Below are positions 26,476-34,187 of a stretch of DNA of 64,000 bases, piece by piece. The DNA comes from Bacteroidales bacterium (GTDB taxonomy: Bacteria > Bacteroidota > Bacteroidia > Bacteroidales > 4484-276): assembly GCA_035647615.1 (NCBI GenBank), contig DASRND010000029.1:1-64000 (forward strand), written 5' to 3'. The notes under the pieces are model-generated. The model was not told where the DNA came from, searched no databases, and saw nothing but the letters and a program-made list of their open reading frames with translations. Position numbers and translations under genes: made by a program. Numbering within the stretch: the stretch's first letter is position 1; the number at the start of each line of letters is the position of its first letter.

Positions 26476-27027
26476 CTAATTAAGCGGGTTTGCCGTCATT
26501 TTTATGGTGTAGCGAAATTTTATGGTGAAGTCGAGTGGCGCTGTGTTGCAGGCGTTGGTGTAAGTAAGTTTAAAGCTGTGCGGGTTGTTTTTTATCAGCT
26601 CCTCCATGCGGTCGAGGCCGCCTTGCTGCACTGCCAAACTTTGAGGATTGTTGACCAGTTGGCTTAGATTCACATCCGCAAGGTTGGCGATGGTGGCCAT
26701 TCCCTGATCTGTGAGGTCGGAAACCTGCAGGTGTGCTTCGATAATTTTTTGGTCTTCGGCACCCTGGTGCATCGTTAGCCAATACGTTACGTCAGTGATC
26801 TCGATAGATTTGATTTTGTTGCCGTAATCATTGATAATTGAACTTTTTTCAGCCATATCCACCGCTTCCACAATGGTGCTTAAGGTGTCGGTGGTGTAAA
26901 TGGTAAATTCGTTTTCGAAGGTAAAAGTTTCGCTAATGTCGAGCAGATCACTTTCGCAGCTTTGTAGCCAAAGCATTGCTGTTGCCGCAAACATCATCAG
27001 GAGAGTTGGTTTGAAAAATTTCGTCAT
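26476..27027 (-). CDS. Lipoprotein of unknown function
   Basis: A 183-residue lipoprotein: the signal peptide ends at LWLQSC, giving a Cys24 lipobox, followed by ESDLLD. After the acidic start the chain alternates beta strands and short helices (FTFENEFTIYTTDTLST, SIEITDVTYWLTMHQG, TIKFRYTIKMTANPLN). Many Asn/Thr residues and no cysteines follow. I recognise no family. It is a single-gene unit ahead of a 7-bp repeat array and downstream of the NifX-like gene. Placement in the outer membrane is likely for Bacteroidota lipoproteins with an acidic residue after the Cys, by inference only. Confidence 0.75.
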   Translation of the reverse strand: MTKFFKPTLLMMFAATAMLWLQSCESDLLDISETFTFENEFTIYTTDTLSTIVEAVDMAEKSSIINDYGNKIKSIEITDVTYWLTMHQGAEDQKIIEAHLQVSDLTDQGMATIANLADVNLSQLVNNPQSLAVQQGGLDRMEELIKNNPHSFKLTYTNACNTAPLDFTIKFRYTIKMTANPLN

Positions 27028-27083
27028 TGTTTAAGTTTTAGAATTTATAAAAAGAGATGCAAGTATAAAACTTTTTTACGGAA

Positions 27084-27174
27084 AGAGCTGGGCGCAGGAC
27101 GCAAAGAGCGTGGCGCATGGCGCATGGCGCAAAGAGCATGGCGCAAAGAGCGTGGTGCAAAGAGCGTGGTTCGG
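27084..27174. repeat. Heptamer tandem repeat
   Basis: Thirteen 7-bp units lie head to tail, alternating two kinds: GGCGCAA/GGCGCAT and AGAGCGT/AGAGCAT. The period is 7 bp with a partial 14-bp superperiod. It is intergenic, between the lipoprotein gene and the NifX-like gene. Confidence 0.85.
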
Positions 27175-27211
27175 GCTGTTGACTGCCGCCTGAGGACTGC
27201 CGACTGTTTTC

Positions 27212-27538
27212 TCAGATTATCGTATCATTTTCGGAGAGATAGTATTGGATAGCGTCGGCAATGGATTCTTCGCTGATTTTCTCGAATGGTATGTTCGCTT
27301 CTTCGAGTGAAGCAATCATGTTTTCGCCGATATTTCGCACCAGCATTACCTTGCAATCGCCAAGTACTTCGGTGAGTTCGTGGTGGCTGTTTTCATCGTC
27401 AGTGCAGATCGGATTGGGACGAAATTCCAGATGGCTGATGCTGTTGTTGGCGATGGTGGCTACAGCAAAAAAAGTAGCTTCATCAGCGTGGGCATCTACA
27501 TGGTTTTTGTCGGAGGTCGGAATGGCTATTTTTATCAT
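27212..27538 (-). CDS. NifX/NifB-C-terminal-like (dinitrogenase iron-molybdenum cofactor family) protein
   Basis: A 108-residue protein of the NifX/NafY fold: MIKIAIPTSDKNHVDAHADEA, ATFFAVATIANN, and VMLVRNIGENMIASLEEANI. These small RNase-H-like proteins bind iron-molybdenum or iron-sulfur cluster intermediates in nitrogenase assembly. Homologs are also common in anaerobes with no nitrogenase, where the role is unknown. No other nif gene is present in the window, so nitrogen fixation should not be inferred. The start ATG at 27538 leads directly into the conserved start. The gene stands alone between the heptamer repeat and the DUF2779 gene, which is transcribed in the opposite direction. Confidence 0.85.
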   Translation of the reverse strand: MIKIAIPTSDKNHVDAHADEATFFAVATIANNSISHLEFRPNPICTDDENSHHELTEVLGDCKVMLVRNIGENMIASLEEANIPFEKISEESIADAIQYYLSENDTII

Positions 27539-27716
27539 GATGTATCAAAAGATTATGTGTGATTTATTTTGATAACAAACACAAAGGGAAAAGAGTTTTT
27601 GAGTAACGCCTGTCTTTAAGCGAAATTTTCACCGCTGAAGTTAGATACTTCTTGAAAACCTGTGGAGGCATTTTGCTCGTTTGGTTAGCTTTGCACATTC
27701 ATCAATAGAACATAAA

Positions 27717-29168
27717 TTGGAAAAGCATCTTCTTAGCAAATCAACTTTTATTCGTGGGGTACAGTGCAACAAATCGTTGTATCTGCACAAGCACCGCCCT
27801 TTCCTGCGCGACAGGCTCTCACCCGAACAACTCGCCCGTTTTAGCCGTGGCACCAATGTGGGTTTGCTGGCACAAAATCTTTTTCCCGGAGGCATCGACT
27901 GTAAACCTGGCTCCCCGCGCCAATATGCAAAATCGCTGGAAAAAACCCAACAGATTGTTCAGGAGGCTTCCGCCAATGTTATCTACGAAGCCGTTTTTCA
28001 ACACCAGCAAGTGCTCATTATGCTCGATGTGCTGGTGCACGAAAATGGAAGTTGGAATGCCTATGAAGTGAAGAGTTCACTGAAGATTTCCGAAACATTT
28101 TTGCTGGATGCAGCCCTGCAATATTACGTGATGAAGGGCGCCGGGCTGGCGTTAAACAAATTTTTTCTGGTTCATCTCAACCCCGATTATGTCCGCGACA
28201 GCCAGCTTGATCTGCACCAATTGTTTACTAAAACCGACGTTACCGATCAGGTGCTGCAGCGGCAGTCATTTATAGCACAAAAGATCGGCGAGCTGATTGG
28301 GGTGGTGGCGCTCACCAAATCTCCCGGAATCCCTATTGGTACCCATTGCAACAATCCATATCCCTGCGATTTCATAGGTCATTGCTACAAAAATGTTCCG
28401 GCTGGTTCCGTTTTGGAACTAACCCTTTGGAGTGATGAAGAAAAGTTTGCAATGTATTATGCAGGGACGATAGCGCTTGCTGATATTAATAACACAACAG
28501 AACTGAGTCAGGCGCAGCAAATCGAGCTGCATTGCCGGCAAGAGGGTCGCGAGCATTTCGACACCGGCGGGTTAAAAGATTTTTATAATAAAATTTCTGA
28601 TGCTCCGGTATTTTTCAGTTTGTTGAGCCATCGGCAGGCAGTGCCGGCATGGAAAGGTTACAGGCCTTACGACCAGCTTCCTCTTTCGGCAAGTTTTGGT
28701 AATGGAAATAAAAATTCAACTTTTGTTAATGATTCTCTGGATGCCCCAGACGAACATTTCTTCGATTTTCTGCAACCGCTCATCGCCAGCGGAAAAAGTG
28801 TTGTGGTTTTCGATGCTGCCAGATTCCGGGAATTGTTGCAACGAATGGCCCACCGCCACAGCAAAATGAAGTCGGATGTCGAAACTTTTGCCGCGCGCAT
28901 CATCGATTTCAAAGAGGTGTTTTCACAAATGCTTTATTACAATCCACACGCTGGTCAGGACTTTTCGTTACTGCAACTTTCAAAGAATCTTTTTGGCAAC
29001 AGCCACCTCACCAATGTTCCTTTTGCCAGCGATGCACTCGCTACCGACAGGTATCTCAAAGCTGATAAACCCATGCCGGAAGCTACCACGCAAATGCTTG
29101 AAGGCTATAGCTATGGGCTGCAGAACATGACAGAAGCTTTTTATAAATATCTAAAAGAGAAATATTAA
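27717..29168 (+). CDS. DUF2779 / Cas4-like RecB-family nuclease
   Basis: A 483-residue protein with a Cas4-like PD-(D/E)XK nuclease half and a DUF2779 C-terminal half. The nuclease residues are Asp104 (IMLDVLV) and Glu117-x-Lys119 (YEVKSS). Four Cys that could ligate a 4Fe-4S cluster are Cys17, Cys211, Cys217 and Cys223 (CNNPYPCDFIGHC). The C-terminal DUF2779 part (residues about 270-480) has an RNase-H-like hydrophobic strand (SGKSVVVFDAARF). No ATG precedes the conserved start: TTG 27717 (MEKHLLSKSTFIRG) fits the family best, TTG 27681 is an alternative. The nitroreductase gene begins right after the stop. No CRISPR is nearby, so the role is likely DNA repair or defence but unknown. Confidence 0.75.
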   Translation: MEKHLLSKSTFIRGVQCNKSLYLHKHRPFLRDRLSPEQLARFSRGTNVGLLAQNLFPGGIDCKPGSPRQYAKSLEKTQQIVQEASANVIYEAVFQHQQVLIMLDVLVHENGSWNAYEVKSSLKISETFLLDAALQYYVMKGAGLALNKFFLVHLNPDYVRDSQLDLHQLFTKTDVTDQVLQRQSFIAQKIGELIGVVALTKSPGIPIGTHCNNPYPCDFIGHCYKNVPAGSVLELTLWSDEEKFAMYYAGTIALADINNTTELSQAQQIELHCRQEGREHFDTGGLKDFYNKISDAPVFFSLLSHRQAVPAWKGYRPYDQLPLSASFGNGNKNSTFVNDSLDAPDEHFFDFLQPLIASGKSVVVFDAARFRELLQRMAHRHSKMKSDVETFAARIIDFKEVFSQMLYYNPHAGQDFSLLQLSKNLFGNSHLTNVPFASDALATDRYLKADKPMPEATTQMLEGYSYGLQNMTEAFYKYLKEKY

Positions 29169-29741
29169 ATGATGACTATTCACGACCTTGTGCTCAAAAG
29201 CCGCTCCTGCCGCCGGTTTAAAGAGCAGGAGCCCATAAGCCGGCAGCAACTTGTCGATTTGGTAGAGCTGGCACGGCTCTCACCGTCAGGAGCCAATTTG
29301 CAACCGCTCAAATACATGCTTTCGTATGAGTCCGATTCCAACCAAAAGATTTTCGATTGCGTGAAGTGGGCAGCTTATTTCAAAGAATGGAAAGGGCCGC
29401 AACCCGGCGAACGCCCTGCAGCATACATTATCATGCTGGCAGATAACAATTTACGCGCCGAATCATGCCACGACCAGGGAATTGCAGCACAAAGCATTAT
29501 GCTTGGCGCCACCGAAATGCGGCTTGGCGGCTGCATGATTGCCAATATCAACCGAAGCCAGCTTCAGCAAGCTTTCAATATTCCGCAACACCTGCACATC
29601 GCTCTGGTGCTCGCCCTGGGTGTGCCTGCCGAAACCATTGTCATCGACGAGATTAAAGATAACAACATCCGCTATTGGCGCGACAGCGACGGGGTGCATC
29701 ATGTTCCCAAAAGAAAAATTGAGGATCTTATTATTATTTAA
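29169..29741 (+). CDS. Nitroreductase family protein
   Basis: A 190-residue FMN-dependent nitroreductase-like protein. Its FMN-binding segments are LKSRSCRRFKEQEPIS near the start and ARLSPSGANLQPLKY. The mid segment GIAAQSIMLGATEMRLGGCMI and the late LVLALGVPAETIV complete the fold. The family reduces nitro groups, quinones or flavins with NAD(P)H, usually as a homodimer. It starts immediately after the DUF2779 stop (TAAATG), so the two genes are cotranscribed. A repeat-derived terminator follows at 29768. No dehalogenase or cofactor-specific motif was seen, so the substrate is unknown. Confidence 0.85.
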   Translation: MMTIHDLVLKSRSCRRFKEQEPISRQQLVDLVELARLSPSGANLQPLKYMLSYESDSNQKIFDCVKWAAYFKEWKGPQPGERPAAYIIMLADNNLRAESCHDQGIAAQSIMLGATEMRLGGCMIANINRSQLQQAFNIPQHLHIALVLALGVPAETIVIDEIKDNNIRYWRDSDGVHHVPKRKIEDLIII

Positions 29742-29767
29742 AAAAAATAGGAAATTAATGGTTTTAA

Positions 29768-29845
29768 CGGCAGAGGCGGAGAGGTGCAGAGATTAAAAAA
29801 GATTTTTCTTTTCCTCTGCGTCTCTCCGCCTTTGCGGTTTTTCTT
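29768..29845. terminator. Long imperfect hairpin (repeat-derived terminator)
   Basis: Arms 29768-29791 and 29814-29837 pair over about 24 bp with a few mismatches (core GGCGGAGAG with CTCTCCGCC), followed by TTTTTC on the plus strand. The sequence class (CCGCAAAGGCGGAGAGACGCAGAG-like) recurs as an intergenic repeat in Bacteroidota. It separates two convergent genes. Confidence 0.65.
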
Positions 29846-29858
29846 TTATTACTAAGTC

Positions 29859-30767
29859 CTACTCCGTCTTCACGGCAAGCTCAACTACCTGAATGATTTC
29901 GATGAGGTTGTAGGTTGCGTCGTATTTTCCGAGGTAGGCAATCAGATTGCAGTGCTCTATGTTCCAGTCGGGGTTGACGGTGTAATTGTAACGTTTGGTA
30001 TAAATTTCGCCGGAAACAAGTCCGGTACTCTCAGTAACATATTCCCCGTAAGTGCCGTTGATGGCGTCGCGCAGCACGTTGTGATGCACATAGTTCATCA
30101 GCGTGTCAGCACCAATTTGTGGCTTATTGTTGAGCTGCGGCGAAATAATGCTGTCTTCAACCAAATAAACAGCCAGCCTATACTCTCCGACAGTTTCGAC
30201 GAGAAACTCTGTTTCGACTGCAATTGTTACGGTGCTGAGTTTGGGAAACCACGTGCTGACAAGCTTCAGGTTGGCAACGTTGGGTTTGGCCAGCTCGTCA
30301 GTAACCATCCCTTCCCAGTCTCCTTTAAGAATCGTATACATCCCCTGTTTTTTCACACGATCGATCATCGCAGAGGGATAAGCCCAAATTCCGAAATCAA
30401 GATTTAGCTTGTTGCCCACCGTACTTCTAAAATCAGTATTGAAGCATGTGTTGAGTTGAGGCTCTGCAAAGTTGCCGGAGTGCACGTTGTAGATGATCAG
30501 CCGGTGGTCGAGGGAAGCCGCCAGTTGGTGCACCATCAGCGAAGCTTCCGGGCAGTTTACACACCGGTGCCCGGTAAACTCTTCTAGCAGCACCTGACGC
30601 AGGGTGGTGCTTATCGAATCTTTAAAAAACAAAGTGTCGTCAGGGTTTTCAGGATAAATTTTGTGGTCGACAACTTTTATCGGCTCGTCGATTTTTTCGC
30701 ACGACATCCAGCCAAACGAACCGATGGCGAAGGCGAGCACTATGGTGAAGAAAAATTTCCTTGTCAT
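29859..30767 (-). CDS. Omp28-family lipoprotein with thioredoxin-like motif
   Basis: A 302-residue Omp28-type outer membrane protein. From ATG 30767 it has a signal peptide ending GWMSC, a lipobox Cys at residue 23. A thioredoxin-like region follows: LLEEFTGHRCVNCPEA with Cys69 and Cys72, the layout of the Omp28 family. The C-terminal half is beta-rich (VTIAVETEFLVETVGEYRL) and ends in a hydrophobic strand (IEIIQVVELAVKTE). The frame also opens with TTG nine bases upstream, but ATG is the better start. It is the last gene of the operon TlpA-like, DUF6029, Omp28. A role in disulfide handling at the outer membrane is inferred from the CxxC motif. Confidence 0.8.
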   Translation of the reverse strand: MTRKFFFTIVLAFAIGSFGWMSCEKIDEPIKVVDHKIYPENPDDTLFFKDSISTTLRQVLLEEFTGHRCVNCPEASLMVHQLAASLDHRLIIYNVHSGNFAEPQLNTCFNTDFRSTVGNKLNLDFGIWAYPSAMIDRVKKQGMYTILKGDWEGMVTDELAKPNVANLKLVSTWFPKLSTVTIAVETEFLVETVGEYRLAVYLVEDSIISPQLNNKPQIGADTLMNYVHHNVLRDAINGTYGEYVTESTGLVSGEIYTKRYNYTVNPDWNIEHCNLIAYLGKYDATYNLIEIIQVVELAVKTE

Positions 30768-30788
30768 AATTAACAATGTTTTATTGTT

Positions 30789-32540
30789 TTAAAACGAACT
30801 GGTGATGGTGAGGGTAAGACCGGTAGAGGCCGGCACATAGCGGCATACGCCACCCACACAAAGCAATCCTTCGCGCTGGCGTCCGTAGCGCAGCGAAAAA
30901 CGGTTGGATTTCTGGGTGTATCCAAAAGAGACATTATAATAATGTAGCTGTTTGTCGTTCACCGGATTTCCATAATTAAATTCATCCTGGATACTAAAAA
31001 ACCAGGTCGGCGACACGTTGTATTCGAGCAACAGCGCCAGCCAGTCGCCATCGTCTTCTTTTGTAAAGAGGCCTTGCAACTCGGCGCGCAGCGAATTGCG
31101 ACTGTCGAATTTGTAGGTAACATCCAGCACGCCAATGTTGGCATACACCATATTGCCGTCGTCGTAGATGTTGTCTTCGATCACATGCAGGTTATAAGTT
31201 TGATGAAAATAGGCAGCTTTGGCTTTTACTTTAGGGCTAAATTTCTTGTCGATGCTCAGGTTCAAATCCTGATAATAGGTAAGATCGCCCACCGAGAAGA
31301 AATTGCTTTCGTAGCCTTTGGTGCCAGTGATGCCGCCGGTAACGTCGGAGTATATCGAATCCTTCTCGATCGACTTGGTCAGCGCGTAGTTAAAGGTAAG
31401 TGTGGTACCATATTTTCCGCCGAGAGTCGATTTTTTAGGGATGGTGTAGATCACCTGTCCCTGCAATCCAAACTCGCCATTGGGCTGGGTTGCATAAGGA
31501 TACATGGTGGCCATGCTGTATTGGTGCTCCTTGCTGATGGCCGGCAGGTAGTTGATGTCGAGCATGGCGGGGTTTCCCGATTCGCTGAGCTTGGATTTGT
31601 AGCTCATGTTATCAATCCATTTGGTGGCCAGGAAAATTCCAAGCCCTTTGGTGCTGTAGGAAAGCGTCGAATAGAGTGCAGAGCCTTTCCGGTAAATGTA
31701 GTCGTTGGTAGCATTCGGGTCGGCATCTTTGCGGGCATATTCGCCATAAAAGTTGAAGCCGCCATGGGCAATGTTGGCGCGCGCTGCCCAAGAGGCCACA
31801 TTGTGTGGGATGGTCATTTCGTAGGTTGTCGTTTCGATCCACTGCACCGAGTCGCGCAAAAATTCGCGGTTGCGGGTATAAAAAACATTGCCTGTCTTTT
31901 CGTACTTGCTCACGAAGCTGCCGCCCAGAGAAATCTTGGTTTTTGCGTCGGCCATTCTGTCAAACATTTCGTTTAGATAGAAATCACCGTCGAAACCTTT
32001 CACGATGCCGCGGTTACCTGCTTCGTAAGGCTCCCAGAAGTAGCGCTGTGTTCCTACAAGTCCTTTTAGCATTACCCCTTTGTAGGGCGAAAAATGCGCA
32101 TTAAAACCATAAAAGTTGTTGTCGTATCCGAGGGTCCATTCCTCCCAGCCGCGCAACAGCAGGCCGCTGCCAAATTGCTCATAAAAGTGGCCGGCAGTCA
32201 TCTCCAGTGTTCCTACTTTGTATTTGGCAAACCAATAGGGAACGCCTACGCCTTCGTAGCGGTCGTCGAAGCCGAGCATCGGGTTCAGGTAACCCTCAAA
32301 GCGCAGCCCTGCCGAGAAGTCGCCGTTGGTGTAAATAACGTTGGAGAAGGCGTTAAGCCCAAATTTGCGGTAGTTGAGCAGCGAGTCGGTGATGCCCAGC
32401 TTGTCGTCTTCGCTGTAGTATTGGGCGTCGATTTGCACGTTACCGTTGACGTGACCATTCTGAATAAAATTCTGTGCGCGGGCGGCCAGCGTTGTCATCA
32501 TCAACAAAGCCACCATAGCGCTTACGTGTAGGTTTTTCAA
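30789..32540 (-). CDS. DUF6029 family outer membrane beta-barrel protein
   Basis: A 583-residue exported protein. A signal peptide (LMMTTLAARAQ) ends near residue 23. The mature chain is full of alternating aromatic strands (YWFAKYKVGTLEMTAGHFYE, DLTYYQDLNLSIDKKF, YYNVSFGYTQKSNRFSLRYG) and ends in a strand finishing with Phe (STGLTLTITSSF), the usual sign of an outer membrane barrel. It belongs to the DUF6029 family, whose function is unknown. The start is TTG 32540; no in-frame ATG lies upstream of the signal. It sits between the TlpA-like gene (41 bp upstream) and Omp28 (21 bp downstream), so all three are likely cotranscribed. Confidence 0.78.
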   Translation of the reverse strand: MKNLHVSAMVALLMMTTLAARAQNFIQNGHVNGNVQIDAQYYSEDDKLGITDSLLNYRKFGLNAFSNVIYTNGDFSAGLRFEGYLNPMLGFDDRYEGVGVPYWFAKYKVGTLEMTAGHFYEQFGSGLLLRGWEEWTLGYDNNFYGFNAHFSPYKGVMLKGLVGTQRYFWEPYEAGNRGIVKGFDGDFYLNEMFDRMADAKTKISLGGSFVSKYEKTGNVFYTRNREFLRDSVQWIETTTYEMTIPHNVASWAARANIAHGGFNFYGEYARKDADPNATNDYIYRKGSALYSTLSYSTKGLGIFLATKWIDNMSYKSKLSESGNPAMLDINYLPAISKEHQYSMATMYPYATQPNGEFGLQGQVIYTIPKKSTLGGKYGTTLTFNYALTKSIEKDSIYSDVTGGITGTKGYESNFFSVGDLTYYQDLNLSIDKKFSPKVKAKAAYFHQTYNLHVIEDNIYDDGNMVYANIGVLDVTYKFDSRNSLRAELQGLFTKEDDGDWLALLLEYNVSPTWFFSIQDEFNYGNPVNDKQLHYYNVSFGYTQKSNRFSLRYGRQREGLLCVGGVCRYVPASTGLTLTITSSF

Positions 32541-32581
32541 GATAATGTAGTTTTTGATTGGCTGTGAATGATCAGGAGCAT

Positions 32582-33103
32582 TTAGTCGATTTTTTTACCG
32601 GCGGCTACTTTTTTCACTATTTCAATATATTGCTGTTCGTCGCCTTCCAGATAGCCGATGTGTTGCCACACCACGTCACCTTGGCCATTGAGGATAAAAG
32701 TATGGGGCGGGATGTTAACGTTCATGGCGCGTTTCAGTTCGCCATTGGGGTCGAGCAGCACATCAAATTCCCAGCTTTTACCATTTACCGTGGGCAGCAC
32801 GTTTTTGCTCGAACGGGCGTTGTCGATGGAAATCGCGTACAATTTTACGCCAGTTTCGTCCACCCAGTCTTCGTACACTTCGTTGATGGCGTCGTGCTCT
32901 TTCATGCAGGGTTTGCACCAGGTAGCCCAAAAAGTGATAATTACCGGCTTGCCATCGTTCGTAATTTGTTTGGTATTAAAAGGCGCGCCCTGCACCGTTT
33001 GTATGTTAACTTCGGGAAGTGAGAACAGCGCTTTGGTTTCTGACTGGCTGTAGCCAAAAGTCACAAACAATAAAGCAGCAATAAGAAATACGTAGTTTTT
33101 CAT
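32582..33103 (-). CDS. TlpA-like periplasmic thiol:disulfide oxidoreductase
   Basis: A 173-residue TlpA/ResA-type thioredoxin. Residues 1-19 are a signal peptide. The redox motif is FWATWCKPC with Cys63 and Cys66, and the cis-Pro loop is IPPHTFIL. Such proteins reduce disulfides of secreted proteins, for example during cytochrome c or outer membrane protein maturation. It is the first gene of the operon with DUF6029 and Omp28, and a good promoter lies 36 bp upstream. The three genes together suggest a thiol-based outer membrane assembly or repair unit. Confidence 0.88.
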   Translation of the reverse strand: MKNYVFLIAALLFVTFGYSQSETKALFSLPEVNIQTVQGAPFNTKQITNDGKPVIITFWATWCKPCMKEHDAINEVYEDWVDETGVKLYAISIDNARSSKNVLPTVNGKSWEFDVLLDPNGELKRAMNVNIPPHTFILNGQGDVVWQHIGYLEGDEQQYIEIVKKVAAGKKID

Positions 33104-33138
33104 AATTTATAGAATATTAGCTGTAAATTTTAGAGTGG

Positions 33139-33166
33139 CAAAAATAGGTTTTTATGACAATAGCAA
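33139..33166 (-). promoter_or_regulatory. Promoter of the TlpA-DUF6029-Omp28 operon
   Basis: The minus strand has TTG (33164-33166), 17 bp spacing, then TATTTTTG (33139-33146), a full match to the Bacteroidota consensus (TTG, TAnnTTTG). It lies 36 bp upstream of the start at 33103. Confidence 0.5.
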
Positions 33167-33168
33167 TC

Positions 33169-34149
33169 TTACAAGATATAAGTTTCCAATAATTTAGAAT
33201 CTGTCGAAGGGTGCAAATCAATGCGGTTGATTACGTTTGGGATGAGCACGCATTCTCCCATTTTGAGGGTAAGGCTGCCATCGGGATATACCAGCGTGAG
33301 GTGGCCGGCAACGCAGGTATAAATCACAAATGAATCGAGCTCCTCGTAGTTTTTCATCAGTGGCTTGTCGATGTGCAGTAGGTTGGTAGTAAAAAATTCT
33401 CCTTTCACCACCTCCACAGTTTCATTTTTGGTGTCAGCATATTGGCTTTTGTAATCATCATACACATTGTAGTCGATGGCTTCGAGGGCTTCTTCGGTGT
33501 GCAGCTCGCGTGGATGGCCATTTTTATCGATACGATCCCAGTCGTAGATGCGGTAAGTAACGTCGCTGGTTTGTTGTATCTCGGCAAGCAGAATTCCCGG
33601 TCCCAGCGCATGCACACGGCCGGCGGGCATGTAGTAAACTTCGCCGGCCTGCACCTTTTCTACATTCAAAATTTCTTTAAGCGTTTTATTATTAAGATGA
33701 TCGAGATAGATTTTCTGGTTTACCTTTTGGCCAAATCCGCTGATCAATTCAGCATCTTGGTTCGCGCTGATGATGTACCACATCTCGGTTTTGCCGTTGG
33801 CCAGCCCGCGTTTATGCGCCAGCGCATCATCGGGATGCACCTGTATGCTCAGGTAGTCGGCGGCATCGATAAATTTTACCAGGATCGGAAACTCGTTTTC
33901 ATATTTTTGATACACCTTTCCGCCCACCAGATCGTCCATGTACACTTCCACCAGCTCATTGAGTTCGTTGCCGGCCAAAAATCCATCGGCAACCACTGTT
34001 TCATCGCCGGCAACACCCGACAGTACCCAGGCTTCACCACAACTTTCTATTCCTTTGCAATCCATTTGCAATGCATCTTTAATTTTGTGGCCACCCCAGA
34101 TTTTCTCGCGGTAGCGTGGCTTGAACTTTAGCGGATAGAGCTTGTTCAT
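33169..34149 (-). CDS. manA: Mannose-6-phosphate isomerase, class I
   Basis: A 326-residue type I phosphomannose isomerase that interconverts mannose-6-P and fructose-6-P, feeding GDP-mannose and fucose synthesis for surface polysaccharides. The start YPLKFKPRYREKIWGG is typical of the short Bacteroidota form. Zn-binding residues are in SIQVHPDDALAHKRG and MPAGRVHALGPG, and the NGKTEMWYI segment is present. It diverges from the M20 amidohydrolase gene by 38 bp, with both promoters probably inside that gap. Cotranscription with neighbours is not evident. Metal ligands look complete. Confidence 0.9.
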   Translation of the reverse strand: MNKLYPLKFKPRYREKIWGGHKIKDALQMDCKGIESCGEAWVLSGVAGDETVVADGFLAGNELNELVEVYMDDLVGGKVYQKYENEFPILVKFIDAADYLSIQVHPDDALAHKRGLANGKTEMWYIISANQDAELISGFGQKVNQKIYLDHLNNKTLKEILNVEKVQAGEVYYMPAGRVHALGPGILLAEIQQTSDVTYRIYDWDRIDKNGHPRELHTEEALEAIDYNVYDDYKSQYADTKNETVEVVKGEFFTTNLLHIDKPLMKNYEELDSFVIYTCVAGHLTLVYPDGSLTLKMGECVLIPNVINRIDLHPSTDSKLLETYIL

Positions 34150-34187
34150 TTTTTCTTATTTTTTGTTTACAAAAAGATTTTTTCTTA

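Noticed and set aside
27212-27538. NifX-like gene as evidence of nitrogen fixation
   Set aside because: The family is widespread in organisms without nitrogenase, and no nif structural gene is in the window.
31074-31976. Plus-strand ORF (300 aa) opposite the DUF6029 barrel gene
   Set aside because: Shadow of a real exported barrel gene; the plus-strand product is Val/His/Gly rich with no family signature.
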